Positions 11,323 through 22,986 of a stretch of 64,000 nt of DNA are shown in pieces. The stretch is from positions 124,001 through 188,000 of the forward strand of contig WSUB01000037.1 of NCBI GenBank assembly GCA_019633425.1, written 5' to 3'. The notes under the pieces are model-generated. The model did not search any database, was not told where the DNA came from, and saw only the letters and a list, made by a program, of their open reading frames with translations. Both the position numbers and the translations under genes were made by a program. Source of the stretch: Tulasnella sp. 424 (lineage: Eukaryota > Basidiomycota > Agaricomycetes > Cantharellales > Tulasnellaceae). How positions within the stretch are numbered: the stretch's first letter is position 1; the number at the start of each line of letters is the position of its first letter.

Positions 11323-13203
11323 ATGAGTGCCAGCACATCTGCACGCCGCGTCTCCCTGTCTAACAGTGTCATTCCGACGGCACTAGCAATCAAGGTAGAC
11401 ACTCGCGGTGCTGTGATCCTGAACGAAGACTCTCCCCAGGTCAGAAAAAAACAAGGTTTTGCTGCTGAGCTGGACTGACATCACCTGCATTGCCGCGCAC
11501 AACCTCTCTAGACGCGAGATAGTCGCAATATCTACTTGCCCAATCATGTTGAACCTGTTTCTCATATCGCTGTCGACGTGAGCGCGCCATTTCAGCGTCG
11601 ACTGACGACCTTTTTGGAGGGGACCCTAGCTGACCACAGGCCTTTAGATCGGAGGCTCTTTAGCCAAAGTCGTGTACTTCACTCGCTCTCCTCAACCCCC
11701 AGACTCCCCTTCTTTGCTGGCGACCTTTGGGAGCAACGGTGGGCTCAGTGGGAGCTCGTCAGATGCTCCGCGGACTCCACCAGACGAATTCGCTCCCTCA
11801 ACGACTCCCCCTTCGGCCAAAGCAACGAAATTCAACGGGGCACTTACCCCACTGGTCCTAAACGAACACCAACACCACGGCCCGCAAGGGAGCTATCCCG
11901 ATGCTTCATTTGGCGCCGAACTCGCCCGAAGAGCGTCCCTTCGCAACTTCCCTGGTGGATCTCTTAATTTTGAACGGTTTGAGACGGAACACATAGAGGA
12001 ATGCGTGGACTTTATCAAGGAGCTCGTCGAACAGTCCGCGGCAGTGAATGGGGTCTCCATCGAGGAGATGAAAGCAAGTGTAAAGATCATGGCGACTGGA
12101 GGAGGCGCGCATAAGTTCTACGAGCTCTTCTCCAGCGAGCTTGGGGTGGAGGTGCGGCGGGAGGACGAGATGGAGTGCTTAATAACTGGCCTCAAGTTCT
12201 TGACGCTTATACCAAGCGAGGTGTACTCCTTCTCGGACCAACTCATGAAATACCTGCCAACGTCGACCGCAGAATTGGAACGGCCCTCACCGAATCCGCC
12301 TCAGTATCAAGTCCAGTTTGAAGATCAACCGTCGCCCCAGTTACCCTGCTTACTCGTCAACATTGGCTCAGGTGTCTCTATCATCAAGGTCGATGAGGAT
12401 GGCAACTTCGAGCGAGTAAGTGGAACGAGTCTGGGAGGGGGTACCTTGTGGGGTTTGCTCAGTCTGCTCACACCTGCTACGACGTTTGATGGTGCGGATG
12501 CCTTTGACACTTAGGAATGTAGCCTTGCTTACTTTCTCTTGGCCTCACAGAAATGCTCGAACTATCGGAGAATGGTGATAACGCCACTGTTGATATGCTA
12601 GTTGGAGATATCTACGGCCAGGACTACAGTCGCCTAGGCCTCAAGTCAACCATGATTGCAAGTAGCTTCGGAAAAGTGTTCAAGAAAGGTCAGGGCGGGA
12701 AGAAAGCCACCCTCAAACCTGAAGACATTAGCAAGAGCCTACTTTATGCCATCTCGAACAACATTGGGCAGATTGCGTACGTCCTTGTCACTGTTGCTCC
12801 AGCTCTTACTTTCTTGCTCACATCAGGTATCGCTTAGCTACATGAACGCGGAGAAATATGGACTAGACAGGATATATTTTGGAGGTTGTTTTATTCGGGG
12901 TGAGCAAACACTCGATTAGTTCCTTATGGAGGAATCTGACTAATTTGGCCTGCAACCTCGAAAGGCCATGTCGCTACCATCACTACTCTTTCCTATGCCA
13001 TTCGCTTTTGGAGCAAAGGGAGCAAACGAGCGATGTTCCTTCGACACGAGGGGTTCCTGTAAGGCGTGGTTGTTCATAAAACGTGGTCGGTCACTAAAGT
13101 ACCTTCTTTTTGTTTAAGTGGGTCGATCGGGGCTTGGATCAAGAACATCGAAGGGTACTCCCCGGGAAACGGTGGACAAGAGACTAACGCTAGTCAATCG
13201 TAG
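11323..13203 (+). CDS. Pantothenate kinase, type II (eukaryotic PanK)
   Basis: Seven exons (11323-11439, 11512-11577, 11648-12491, 12551-12776, 12838-12899, 12965-13058, 13119-13203) close in frame at 497 aa. The enzyme phosphorylates pantothenate with ATP, the first and rate-setting step of coenzyme A synthesis. Family signatures: the ASKHA phosphate-binding segment HIAVDIGGSLAKVVYF, MATGGGAHKFYE, the acyl-CoA/ATP region CLLVNIGSGVSIIKV, GTSLGGGTLWGL, ISNNIGQIAY, RIYFGGCFIRGH and a final LRHEGFLGSIGAWIK. About 50 Ser/Pro-rich residues after the first strands are longer than in animal enzymes. It is the orthologue of yeast CAB1 by family. It is convergent with the gene at 13348-14093, with 144 bp between the stops. 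Confidence 0.94.
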
Positions 13204-13347
13204 CGCACTACCTGGATTCAATTTGGAAGGATTTAGATTTATGTTATCGATTTGTATTCTTGGCATTCTTTCTTGCTGCGTATTTTACAGTCAACCTAGT
13301 TCATGAACCTGGAGCGATTCTCTTTTATCACATATCCTTACTACGAA

Positions 13348-14093
13348 TCATTTGTTGGACGAAGGGGAGACCTTGGGGACCGCTTTTATCGCCGCACCCT
13401 CTCCATCAGACTCTGAGTCGCTTGAAGATGACGTCGACAGATCTGAGGAGGAACCTTCACTCTCCACCACCAAGGCTTGCTTAGTTTGCGTTGAAGATTC
13501 GCCCGGCCGTGCTTCGAAAACGCCCAGACCAAGATTCTTGGTGGCAAAGAGGGCACATTAAACGGTGGCTTCGGTGCAGGTATACGATGAGACATACCAT
13601 CTCGATGTAAGGCTTCTTGGGCTGTGGCTCATCATTGTCATCCGATTCCTCCCGTTCATCATCGCCTGAAGCAGATGCAGCGTCGTCTCCCAAGTTTTCT
13701 ATATCGACGCTGGCTTGGCCTTCTGCCGCAATCCTTTGTTCCAAATCTTCGTTAGCCTTCTTCATCGCCGGGAGGAAAGCCTCCAGTCTGGCCAACACTG
13801 AAGGAATTCGCCATCCGTGAATACCCATTCATAAAGATAAAAGAGGTTTAGCCTACGTTCTGTCGGAGGCGGAACATAATGGGGCCGTGACCGTTCCCCG
13901 ACGGGTATCAAAGGCTTCTTTGTGTCCGTGGGTGGTGAGCTTTGTGCCTGCAATAATCGCTCTGGTATTGAATTAGCACGCTACTATATTTAACCAGCTG
14001 TCAACAATAAATACCTATTCGACGCTGCCTCGCGTCTTCGTCTTCGACTTCGAGCAGGGTTGAGGAACTCTTCGGAGCTGGGGGGTCAGGCAT
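13348..14093 (-). CDS. DUF4598 / NOPCHAP1-like protein
   Basis: Four exons (14093-14015, 13961-13857, 13797-13598, 13536-13348) join in frame to 190 aa. The core LLARLEAFLPAMKKANEDLE followed by YIEM, an exon junction, and NLGLGVFE is the signature of DUF4598, the family of human C12orf45/NOPCHAP1. Known members bridge box C/D snoRNP proteins and the R2TP chaperone during assembly. The N-terminus is Pro/Ser-rich; the middle and tail are acidic and Ser-rich (DDDNDE-like and SSSSDSESD stretches), as in other family members. The start is the ATG giving MPDPPAPKSS. The family assignment rests on motif recall, so function is less certain than the gene model. Confidence 0.72.
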
Positions 14094-14592
14094 TGATTTT
14101 CATCCCCCGCGTTACTCCGGAACATACAGGTGCAAACTAAGAATGCCCCTTATTTTGCAATTCACAATCTCTGCAGTGAAATCGGGGAAAGGGACGCGCA
14201 GTGCATCAAAAGGAAGTTCTGATCACGCTTGTCAACCCTCTCCCGGTGACCGTGGACCGCCCTGGCTTTGGTCACTCGTCGACGCTTTTGGCGTGTCTAC
14301 GCGATGCTAAGCATATGTCAGAAGGCTGAGAATATGCTGTAAGCCAGCGCAGAAGGTGTCGTAACCTACTTCCGGTCTGTCTGTGACGTGGTGATCGGGG
14401 CTGTCGTTGGTGGCTTGTGGCGAGTTGAGGGTCTGCCATGTGCTTGGGGTTTCCGACAAGCCAAGAACTCTCACGAGTCTGTTGTCTCCGAGCCGACTAT
14501 CCAATCCGCGCCGTTTCCGAGATATCTATTGTAACCCTTTCTGCGTTCTAGAACAAATAACCGATCAAACATGGACCATCGGGACCGTCAAA

Positions 14593-16452
14593 ATGCCGCC
14601 AGCCTCAAATAGCACGAAACCACCGCCTAAGCTTTTCACCTCTCTCCTGCAACCTCCCAACCACCTCGCTACCCAGTATCATCAAATGAATGACTGGAAT
14701 AACTTATGGTACTTATGATCTGGCGGTTGCTAAGGATGTCATCCAGCACGCGGACTATTCCAGATATGTGACAAGTTGGGTTATATTTTATTGCCCACGT
14801 CGCTAATCGCGGGGAGCCTTATGCGTCTCCTTTCAGTGGCAGGCTTTACGATTCTTATTTGGGACCATATCTGTACCTTCGAGGAGGAGGTTAGGCTAAT
14901 GTGGGCCGCACCGAAGTCTCTCGTCAAGACCTTATTTTTCGGGGTACGAGATTCCTTCCATCTTTTGTACAAAGGCTGAAATACAAATCGACCTTGTGCT
15001 GTCTACGCCACTTGACAGAATCGATACATTACTCCCGTATTTCAAGCTATGACCGTCTACCGTAAGCCGCTCACGTGTAAACGTCATCTGTCGTTACGGG
15101 AACACTAACGTCGCCATGAAGAGATGAGTCGGTTGGCGGTCTTCTCAGATACAGTATGTCCGCTCCATTAATTTCTATGCCGTGGGGACTGAAGATAGAC
15201 TCTCTTCCTTCCGCTAGTTGTAAGGCCCACGGGTCGTTCCGTCCGTCCTCGTGGCTCAAGGTGCTCCACTAACTCTATACCAGCTGCAAAAGATGGACAA
15301 TAATCAATGGCTATGCCGAGATTATCTCACTAGCGGTCTCGAACTGTAAGCGCCCGTGGCGGCATCTCCCGGTTTAAGTGAGCGGCTGACAAGGGTTTCC
15401 AAGTATTACTCCTCTTCCGGCTGCACGCCCTCTGGGGTGGGCGTCGAAGCATCGTAATTGGCACCCTGGCACTGTATCTCTTGACCTATGTCGCTATCAC
15501 GGTGGTGGCTACATTTAGTATTTTGGAATTAGCCCGTCAGTTCCCGGTCAGGCTTTCTAGATCTCTTACTAATAAGGCTATTCTTCCCTAGCCAATCTAT
15601 ACTACTCCCCTCTGGCAAGAATATGCTCTTCCGATCACAGGCCGAAGCTTATGTCCGCGTTATGGACATTTGCCGTGGGTTGCTCTGCCATTGTGCATCA
15701 GACAGGACAAACTGACCCGAAATCCCTGCATCTGGTCCCTCTCTAGCTATCCTTTGAGACAGTCGTGTTTCTCATGACGGCAGCTAAAGCCTTTGAATAC
15801 CGCAGTTCGCAGTATCATAACCCCATACTGTACATTCTCTATCGCGACCAATTCGCTTATTATATCGTGCGTTCTCTTTCTGAGCCCCGACCGTGAAGAA
15901 GATTACTGATCGAACTCCCTTTCTCCTTCGTTAAATCCCGAAGGTTATTATGGGTGAGACTTTATCTACACATCCGCGCATCTCGGCGGCAAATCCGGGA
16001 GGAAACTTACTCGCTTCATCGCCATGCAGTTTGCCGGGTACTCAATCTTGTAATTTGGATTACCCTACCTCCTTCATTTCTGTTCCTGGGCCTATTGTAA
16101 GTATCTCGATTCGAGACTGTTTCTTTGGCGACCTGACGTGTGCGTGCCACATAACAGTTTCATCTGGGCTCTGATCACTGCACTCGTATCCCGAATTATG
16201 CTGCACCTTAGGAGTGTAGCCTGCGCAAGTGCTCATTCAAGGGAAACATTCTTCGGTGAGACTGCTGGAAGCACTCGGATCGTTTGGGCACGTCGTACCG
16301 CGCTGGAATCGTCCTTTTACGCCATGTCCTCGGGGGATGGCGGGGTGGCCAACCCGATGGAAGGCTCTGAATGGAACGATGGCTTTGAGGAAGGTGGAGA
16401 GCAATTCCGGCTACGGAAGTTCCACACCAGGAAATCAAGATTGTGGAACTAA
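14593..16452 (+). CDS. DUF6533-type multi-pass membrane protein
   Basis: A many-exon gene. The DUF6533 hallmark is clear at 14840-14940: AGFTILIWDHICTFEEEVRL, then MWAAPKSLVKTLFF. The next exon gives NRYITPVFQAMTVY, and later exons give VLLLFRLHALWGG, LYLLTYVAITVVATFSILEL, a segment ending FLMTAAKAFEYR and finally ALVSRIMLHLRSV, the usual last membrane helix. About six to seven membrane segments are expected. The C-terminal tail after 16230 is soluble, Gly/Glu-rich and ends at 16452. Start MPPASNSTKPPP is the first ATG; the first splice junctions could not be fixed. This family is expanded in Agaricomycetes and has no established function. Confidence 0.68.
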
Positions 16453-17005
16453 CAGGTACCCTGAACGTCCATGAAAAGGCTTCGATCGTTCTCGAGGAAA
16501 GGGACCTGAGTCGGAAGAGGCATAATGGGGAGTGGCGAGGCGTACGCATTTCGGGTCATAGGTGGCTCCCCGATTTCTACCATGTATGAATTTTTGAGGT
16601 TCTGGACTTGCGATTCGTCAATGAAAGTGCTGCTTCTCAGGTTCTTCCGAAATCCTGCGCCTGGTTTACTCGATTTGGGTACAAAGGTGAGAGATGCATC
16701 GCGTCGTGGCAGGAGATGGCAACGTGTGACCATCAAGGACTCAGGATGGCCCCGGCGAATCTTTGCCACCAAATCGGGGCCTTCCCTGCTACTGTGTACG
16801 AAGGAACTGAGGATCGGGAACGTCAATCTGGCGGTATAAGGTCGAGGTTGTGGGCTCTACGGTGGATGGGATTGCTCATTCAGCTGCCCACCCGTTTCGT
16901 ATTCCATCACGGTAAGCGAAATCTCGGAAGACGGCCAACCTCTTTGTATCTCCTATTCTCTCCGTGGCTCACGTCTTCTGTTACAGACTGACAGTCCCCA
17001 TCGTA
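16453..17005 (+). other. Unresolved stretch between DUF6533 and F-box genes
   Basis: About 550 bp with open frames on both strands (the longest are 125 and 127 codons, on opposite strands). None resembles a known family and no splice pattern favours one strand. It may hold a 3' UTR, the F-box promoter or an unknown gene. Confidence 0.3.
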
Positions 17006-18349
17006 ATGCGCCGCCTTCGCTCCAAAACGACCAGCTCAGACCTCAGCCGAATGGCGTCTCTGAGGAGCCCAACACCGTCTACCATTCCATCCTCGCTCGC
17101 AATGGAGCTACCCCCAGATATTCTCTACTACATCTTTGTCCTCGCACAGGCTGACGCCAGCGAACCTCGCAATTTATCCACCACCGTCAGCCATGTCTGT
17201 CAGCTCTGGCGAGCAGTGGCGGTTCACGCTTCTGTCCTATGGACTAGGATCATATTCGATAGCGATCGATCACAATTCGATGACGAGACCCTGTTCCTCC
17301 AACGCTCCCGAGACGCCTCTCTCGAAATCGAAATCACCAGTCAACCATTCGAGACACCAGGAACGAGCTCAGCAAGGCTCAGATCAATTCTCTCGCTCAT
17401 CCGACCCCATTCACATAGATGGAGGGCACTTAGGGTATTCAGCTTGCCGTCGAGGGTCTTCACCATGCTCTTCGATGACCTTCGCTCGGCCGAGGCTCCA
17501 TCATTGGAGACCCTATCCGTTACGCAGCAGGCTTGGACCTCGAGGGCGGACTGGACATTTCGGCCGTTTGAATCTGGTACCCCTAGCTTGAAAGACCTCA
17601 GGCTCAAGAAGGTACCATGGGATTTCACTGCCCCGCTATTCAGCGACCTCCAGAAGCTTATACTCGATGGCATCCCTGGGAGAGCCAGGGCGCTGGACGC
17701 TGAGGCACTTTACACTGTGGTCGAACGCTGTCCAGAGCTCGAGGAGGTCCACATCTGGCCTTTCTTGAGCGGAGGGGCAGGGCAGACGGGCCAGTTCCAC
17801 CTAGCATCACGGGTTGCGCCAATTCGTCGAGATCGATTGAAGAAGCTTCACATCGACTCTCCAGCGATCATTGAAGCGTTGCTTGGCGTCGTATTGCTAC
17901 CGTCACTCCTCCGATTCCCACCCCTCTACCACATGAGACCGGCCGTCTTCCCTACAATCTGCAGGTTTAATCCACTCTCCTCGCTGCGTGAACTCGCGAT
18001 AGAGGGACCAGATGGCCCAGATTCCGCTTTTGAGGAGCTGGTTGGGTATCTTCCCGAGATGTTGAGGGCGCTGGAGTCCTTGGAAGGCTTGAACTTCTAC
18101 TACTTCGACTTCAGGGGCCAATGGCTTAGATGTCTCGAAACGACTTGCCCTCGATTGAAACAGCTGGCTTTGACCGGTTGTGCGGGCTTCACTGCGGAGT
18201 CTTTGCAAAAGGTCATGGCACGAAGAATCAAAGCCGAGGGGATGCTGCCCCTGGACACTCTATGGATAGTGGACTGTCACGGCTTGACTATGGAGCAGGA
18301 TCTTCAAACCTGGCTTGTGGCGAATCTCGCTCACCTGAGACTGGCGTAG
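17006..18349 (+). CDS. F-box domain protein, Agaricomycete type
   Basis: A single uninterrupted frame of 447 aa from ATG 17006. The F-box is at residues 32-75: LPPDILYYIFVLAQADASEP, then VSHVCQLWRAVAVHASVLWT. This is the basidiomycete variant with an insert between the two halves. The rest is leucine-rich without regular LRR spacing (LKKLHIDSPA, LEGLNFYYFDF, CPRLKQLALTGC), the usual substrate-side architecture of these proteins. F-box proteins are the variable adaptors of SCF ubiquitin ligases, binding SKP1. No substrate can be named. Agaricomycetes carry hundreds of such genes, and the lack of introns fits recent family expansion. Confidence 0.85.
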   Translation: MRRLRSKTTSSDLSRMASLRSPTPSTIPSSLAMELPPDILYYIFVLAQADASEPRNLSTTVSHVCQLWRAVAVHASVLWTRIIFDSDRSQFDDETLFLQRSRDASLEIEITSQPFETPGTSSARLRSILSLIRPHSHRWRALRVFSLPSRVFTMLFDDLRSAEAPSLETLSVTQQAWTSRADWTFRPFESGTPSLKDLRLKKVPWDFTAPLFSDLQKLILDGIPGRARALDAEALYTVVERCPELEEVHIWPFLSGGAGQTGQFHLASRVAPIRRDRLKKLHIDSPAIIEALLGVVLLPSLLRFPPLYHMRPAVFPTICRFNPLSSLRELAIEGPDGPDSAFEELVGYLPEMLRALESLEGLNFYYFDFRGQWLRCLETTCPRLKQLALTGCAGFTAESLQKVMARRIKAEGMLPLDTLWIVDCHGLTMEQDLQTWLVANLAHLRLA

Positions 18350-19267
18350 AATACGATGAACTACTGTCCAGGCCATGTTGTAGAAATAGGTTTCGTATGT
18401 ATGAAAGGACTATATTTCTGTGTGCTGCCACAACGATCGAATTTCGGCTGATTTGAGTCTTTCTGCGGGTTGCGGATTGCGTAGTGCTGGGCAGCGGCTC
18501 AGGGGGGCACCAGTATGCAACTCCGAGGTGCGCCCCTCCGTTCAACAGTATCTCAGAAAGACGCGCCAAATCGCAAAAAATGGAACAAGACTGATACATA
18601 GATGTAATAAGAATACTCTGACGGGATAACCAGCGGGGCGAGCCGGGTGAGGATGGGAGGTGACGGTGGGCCCCGAAGACGGATATTCTGCGTTCTGACG
18701 CACTACAAAGCGCAGTACGATACTGCTGTTCGAGAGGGCTTGAAGCATTTTAAATTAAACGTGATCCGACACTAGATACGTGCCACACTGTGGGGTCTTT
18801 TACCGTTCGGGAGTCATTATTCTGGGGCAGTCCAAGCTGCAACAAGTGTGGTTGGAGACGTGGTGGGATCAACAAATCTTAAGCAACCCCATACGTCTCA
18901 GACAGTTTTGAGGAAAGTCTAGAGTTTACATAAAGGAGAATAGTCATTCTGGTTGATAGCGGCGGACTGTCGCGGTACGGTGGCGAAACACATGGACGTT
19001 CGCGGGGGACGTGGACAGAGCGCAGCCATTGCGTCGAAGGCCACCACCACCCGTTTCATGGCGTTCCCTCAGGCAGGGGCTCTGGAATCTCGGTGGTGGT
19101 CGAGGAGCGAAAGATGAAATCGAGCATTGCTTTGATTAGATGCAAACCACGTGCCTCGGACTCAGGGGCTTCTGAGGCTCTGGTATATAAGCAGGTGTCG
19201 ATGTTTTGCCTGAGATGAGCAGTCGCCGCCCCTCCGACGTCAAGCGCGTCGTCGCGCCCCAACCACA
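18350..19267 (+). other. Intergenic region with a TATA box before FCP1
   Basis: About 900 bp without a credible gene. A TATATAA sequence at 19184-19190 lies 78 bp before the FCP1 start codon and is a plausible core promoter. The remainder shows nothing I can name. Confidence 0.45.
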
Positions 19268-22200
19268 ATGACCATGACACCTATATACCTCCCAGAATCC
19301 CTCCAATATCCTATAGTCATTACCTCCATCACTGCTCAACCTTCTTCCACCATTGCGCGTGGCACAAAGCTACTTCACTACTCATTCGAATTCACCCCAC
19401 GGCGCACCTACTCCCCGGATCCTGCAGTCAAGGCACCCCCACCCAAGACAGAGAAACGCTTCAGCTCCTGGGAAGCAACATCCGACGGGGTTATTCAAGA
19501 ATGGCACCTACAGCCAGGCCAGCGGGTTACTCTGAAGGATGCCAAAGAGACCCCAGCTTTGACCGTGCTCGAGGAGTGTCCCCATTCTATGCAAATAGCT
19601 GGTCTATGTACTCAGTGCGGCAAAGACATGACGATGTAAGTCGTTTAGGCTCCGGCGCTTTTGGCCACATGTCTAATAAAGAGACGAATTTCAGAACGGA
19701 CTACATTGGAATCACCGATGAAGCTCGCGCCGGCATACGAATGACCCACGACGCCGCCGGTCCTACTGTGTCCGCTTACGAGGCCCGTCGAATTGAGAAA
19801 GAGACAGCAGAGAAGTTACGCGAAACTCGGAAGCTCATTCTCATCGTCGATCTGGACCAAACTATTGTCCACGCCACAGTGGACCCCACGGTTGGCGAAT
19901 GGATCGCCCAAGGCAAAGCTTATGAAAACCGGATAGCAGAGAAAGCTGCTGCTAAAGCCGCCAAGGGTGCCGCGCTCCCAAAGGATGACGATGATGAAGA
20001 CACTGAAAGTGACAGCGATAGTGAGATCGAGGCCAATCCAAATTGGGAAACGCTCAAGGACGTCGCGCAGTTCAAATTGGCCCCCGAGGCTCCGGCCCGT
20101 AGAGGAAAGCCAGCAGTCCGAGAAGAACCTTGCGATTACTACATCAAACCCAGGTGAGCATTTGCTATCGATGGCCTGTGGAGCGCAATCTCAGTTCAGA
20201 TGCACTATGCTAACACAGCCACTCGTTCCTTTCAGACCGGGTCTTTCTACATTCTTAACGTCGCTGAAGGATAAATATGAGATGCATGTCTACACGATGG
20301 GTACCAGGGCCTACGCGCTCCAAGTGTGCAACGTAATAGACCCCAATGGCACCTATTTCAGCGGTAGAATCCTTTCACGCGACGACAGCGGAAGTACGTC
20401 TTAGCCATCGTCTTTCGTCCTTTATAAGTTCTGACCAGAGTAACTCTAGGCCTCACGATGAAACATATCCAGAGGTTATTTCCTTACAACAGTAGCATGG
20501 TGGTCATTATTGATGACCGTGCAGACGTCTGGGGTAATAGCCCAAACCTAGTGAAAGTCGTCCCCTGTGAGTTTTCTTTCCTCCTTGGCCTATATAAGGT
20601 TCTTGGGCTCATATACGAAATTCGCAGACGACTTTTTCGTTGGCATTGGGGACATCAATGCAACTTTCCTCCCGAAATTACCTGATCCCGTTGGAAATGC
20701 GGCTGGGACATCGGCTCCAAATGCTCGATCTTCCGACCCGCTCGCCCCTCCTAGTAACGGGTCTCCTGATTCTGCTGTACCTGCTTTGGCCGCTTCTCCT
20801 CACACCGCGTCTCCTGCCCCGTCTACAACTGAGATCGACATGACGAAAGGAGAGGTGGAAGCTGCAATCATCGCCGAAGCCCAGTCGAAAGCAGTAACGT
20901 CGCAATTAGAGGAAAGACCTCTGGCTAAGATGCAAAAAGAACTCGACCAGGAGGAGGAAAAAGAGGAGGCGGAGAAGGAGGGCAGTGTTCAACCGACTAA
21001 TGGGCACCTGAATGGCGCGAGAGAAAAGAATGGACGGGAGCCTCATCACCATCATCATAAAGGCAAGGCTCTTCTAAGTAATGACGACTGGGAGTTGGAA
21101 CGAGTGTGGAACGTAAGTATGTTATGCCTCACGACTTCGTATATACTGACATATCTTTTGTAGATTTTACACGAAGTCCATCGTCGGTACTACGAAGCTC
21201 ATGATGAGAATAAGGCAAATTCTGCTGCTATGCAGGGGAAGGGAAAGCAGAAAGGATCTTTGGTGAAGAATAACAAGGTCCCGGATGTTGCGGTAAGCGG
21301 TAGTCTAGCATCGGGAGTAAATGAGGCTAATTCTTGCGCTCTCTTGTCAGGTTATTATCCCAGCCCTTAAATCAGAGGTTCTTGCCGGTGTTCGTATTCT
21401 GTTCTCCAGCGTGATTCCCCTAGGGACTCCACCAGAGCAGAGCGAAGCGTGGCGTTGTGCCCGAGAGTTCGGCGCGAAGTGTGCCACAAAGTTGACAGAC
21501 GAAGTCACCCACCTTGTTAGCGCGAAGGTACGAGGGTTTCCCTCAAATGTCTATCTCCGATGCTGACGGTTTGGGACGTCTCAGGAAGGGACGCATAAAG
21601 TCTTGGAAGCTTTCCGCAGGGGTACCGTGAAGGTCGTCTGGACCAAGTGGTTCAACGACTGTATTGCCTTGTGGAAGCATCTCGAAGAGAAGGATGACTA
21701 TTTGCTACCAATGCCATCTAAGCGCACGCTGGATTCAATTGATGCCGCAGCTACCCCTGGCAGCGGTGCTGGGAACGAGCCCAATGTCGACGAGGAGGAG
21801 GGATACCCCAAAGCCGTGCCCTTGGTCGATGGTACCGATACCCCAGGTACAGGCACTGGTACACCGGTGGGCACACCGCGGATGGTTGAACTGGACCTGG
21901 ATTGGGACGCCGCTCAGGATGAACTGGATGCTTTCCTCGCCGAGACAGATGATGAAGGCGGAGGAGGCGATGACGAGAAGAATGATGGAGATGACGACGA
22001 CGACGAAGGCGACGAAGACGAAGCTCCTGATCGAGAGGGCCGTAACAAGGACTTTGGAGCGAGAGACATGGATGAACTTTTAGCCGAGGATGAGGCTATG
22101 GACGTCTCCTACGGCGAGGCAAGGTAAGCTTCTTGAACCCCATCATCTCTGGAAGCGTTAAACAACTCAACCTCGGTTACAGTGGCTCAAAACCTGTACT

Positions 22201-22564
22201 GAAACGACCACGAGGAGGCACGCCCAATTCGACAGCGTCCGATTCGGAAGACGATGGAACTCCTTCAGCGAAGAGAACGAAGCTTGCTCCTGGGCCCCCA
22301 ACACTCAACAATACAGTCGCGCCAGACGAAGAGACAGACGAGGATGAGGAGATGACTGGATCGAAGCCAGGGTCTATAGCTCTTTCGGGACCTGGTGCGG
22401 AAAATGAAGATGACGACGAAGACGACGATGACGGAGACGAAGAAGAAGACGGTAGTTCCGCTGCAGAGGGCTTGGACGAGTCAGGTTCGGACGACGATTC
22501 TGATGATAGTGACGATGACGACTTTCTCAATGAACTGTCTGCTGCAAGTGATGGCCCTGGTTAA
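19268..22564 (+). CDS. FCP1: RNA polymerase II CTD phosphatase FCP1
   Basis: Nine exons (19268-19635, 19695-20153, 20236-20393, 20450-20566, 20628-21112, 21164-21292, 21351-21527, 21585-22123, 22183-22564) close in frame at 937 aa. The HAD-type catalytic loop is KLILIVDLDQTIVHAT (DxDxT motif); other conserved blocks are YEMHVYTMGTRAYA, GRILSRDDSG and VVIIDDRADVW. A zinc-binding-like CPHSMQIAGLCTQCG precedes the catalytic domain. A BRCT domain spans roughly residues 600-690 (VRILFSSVIP, VTHLVSAK, KVVWTKWFNDCI). The tail is very acidic, the usual TFIIF-binding feature. FCP1 dephosphorylates Ser2/Ser5 of the Rpb1 CTD and recycles the polymerase. An acidic insert (DDDDEDTESDSDSE) lies inside the catalytic domain. 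Confidence 0.95.
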
Positions 22565-22986
22565 GTGCTCTCAATGGTACCCAGCTCCTAGCTTTTCGAG
22601 ACTGTATCCATCTACTCTACATGATCCTTCTTGTATTTGTATTTTTGCTGGCCTCGCTTTCTTACTTTGCTTTATTCATAAGTTCATCGCTCTCGATGCA
22701 GTGGGAGGCGAGGTGGATGCCGGCGGTTTGTCCATGTGTGTGCTCGGCCCTTGTGCCCTCAGAAATTCCCGACTGGACTGCGGCTCTTCCCCATCGTCTC
22801 CAGACAACCGATAACCGGCTCACTCTACCCTGTCCTCTCCCTCTCCATCGCTCTCTTCCTTTCGCTCCTTATCTACACTCTCGCTGCCCTCTTGAACCAC
22901 CCCAAGCCGACTGCAAAACCAAGTCTGAAAAAGACTCGTTGGCACACTCTCACTCTTTCGCACCCAAACTCGACAGCTAGCCACTC

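Noticed and set aside
22177..22530. 117-codon minus-strand Ser-rich frame
   Set aside because: It is the antisense of the acidic FCP1 tail (GAC/GAA codons read as Ser-rich on the other strand).
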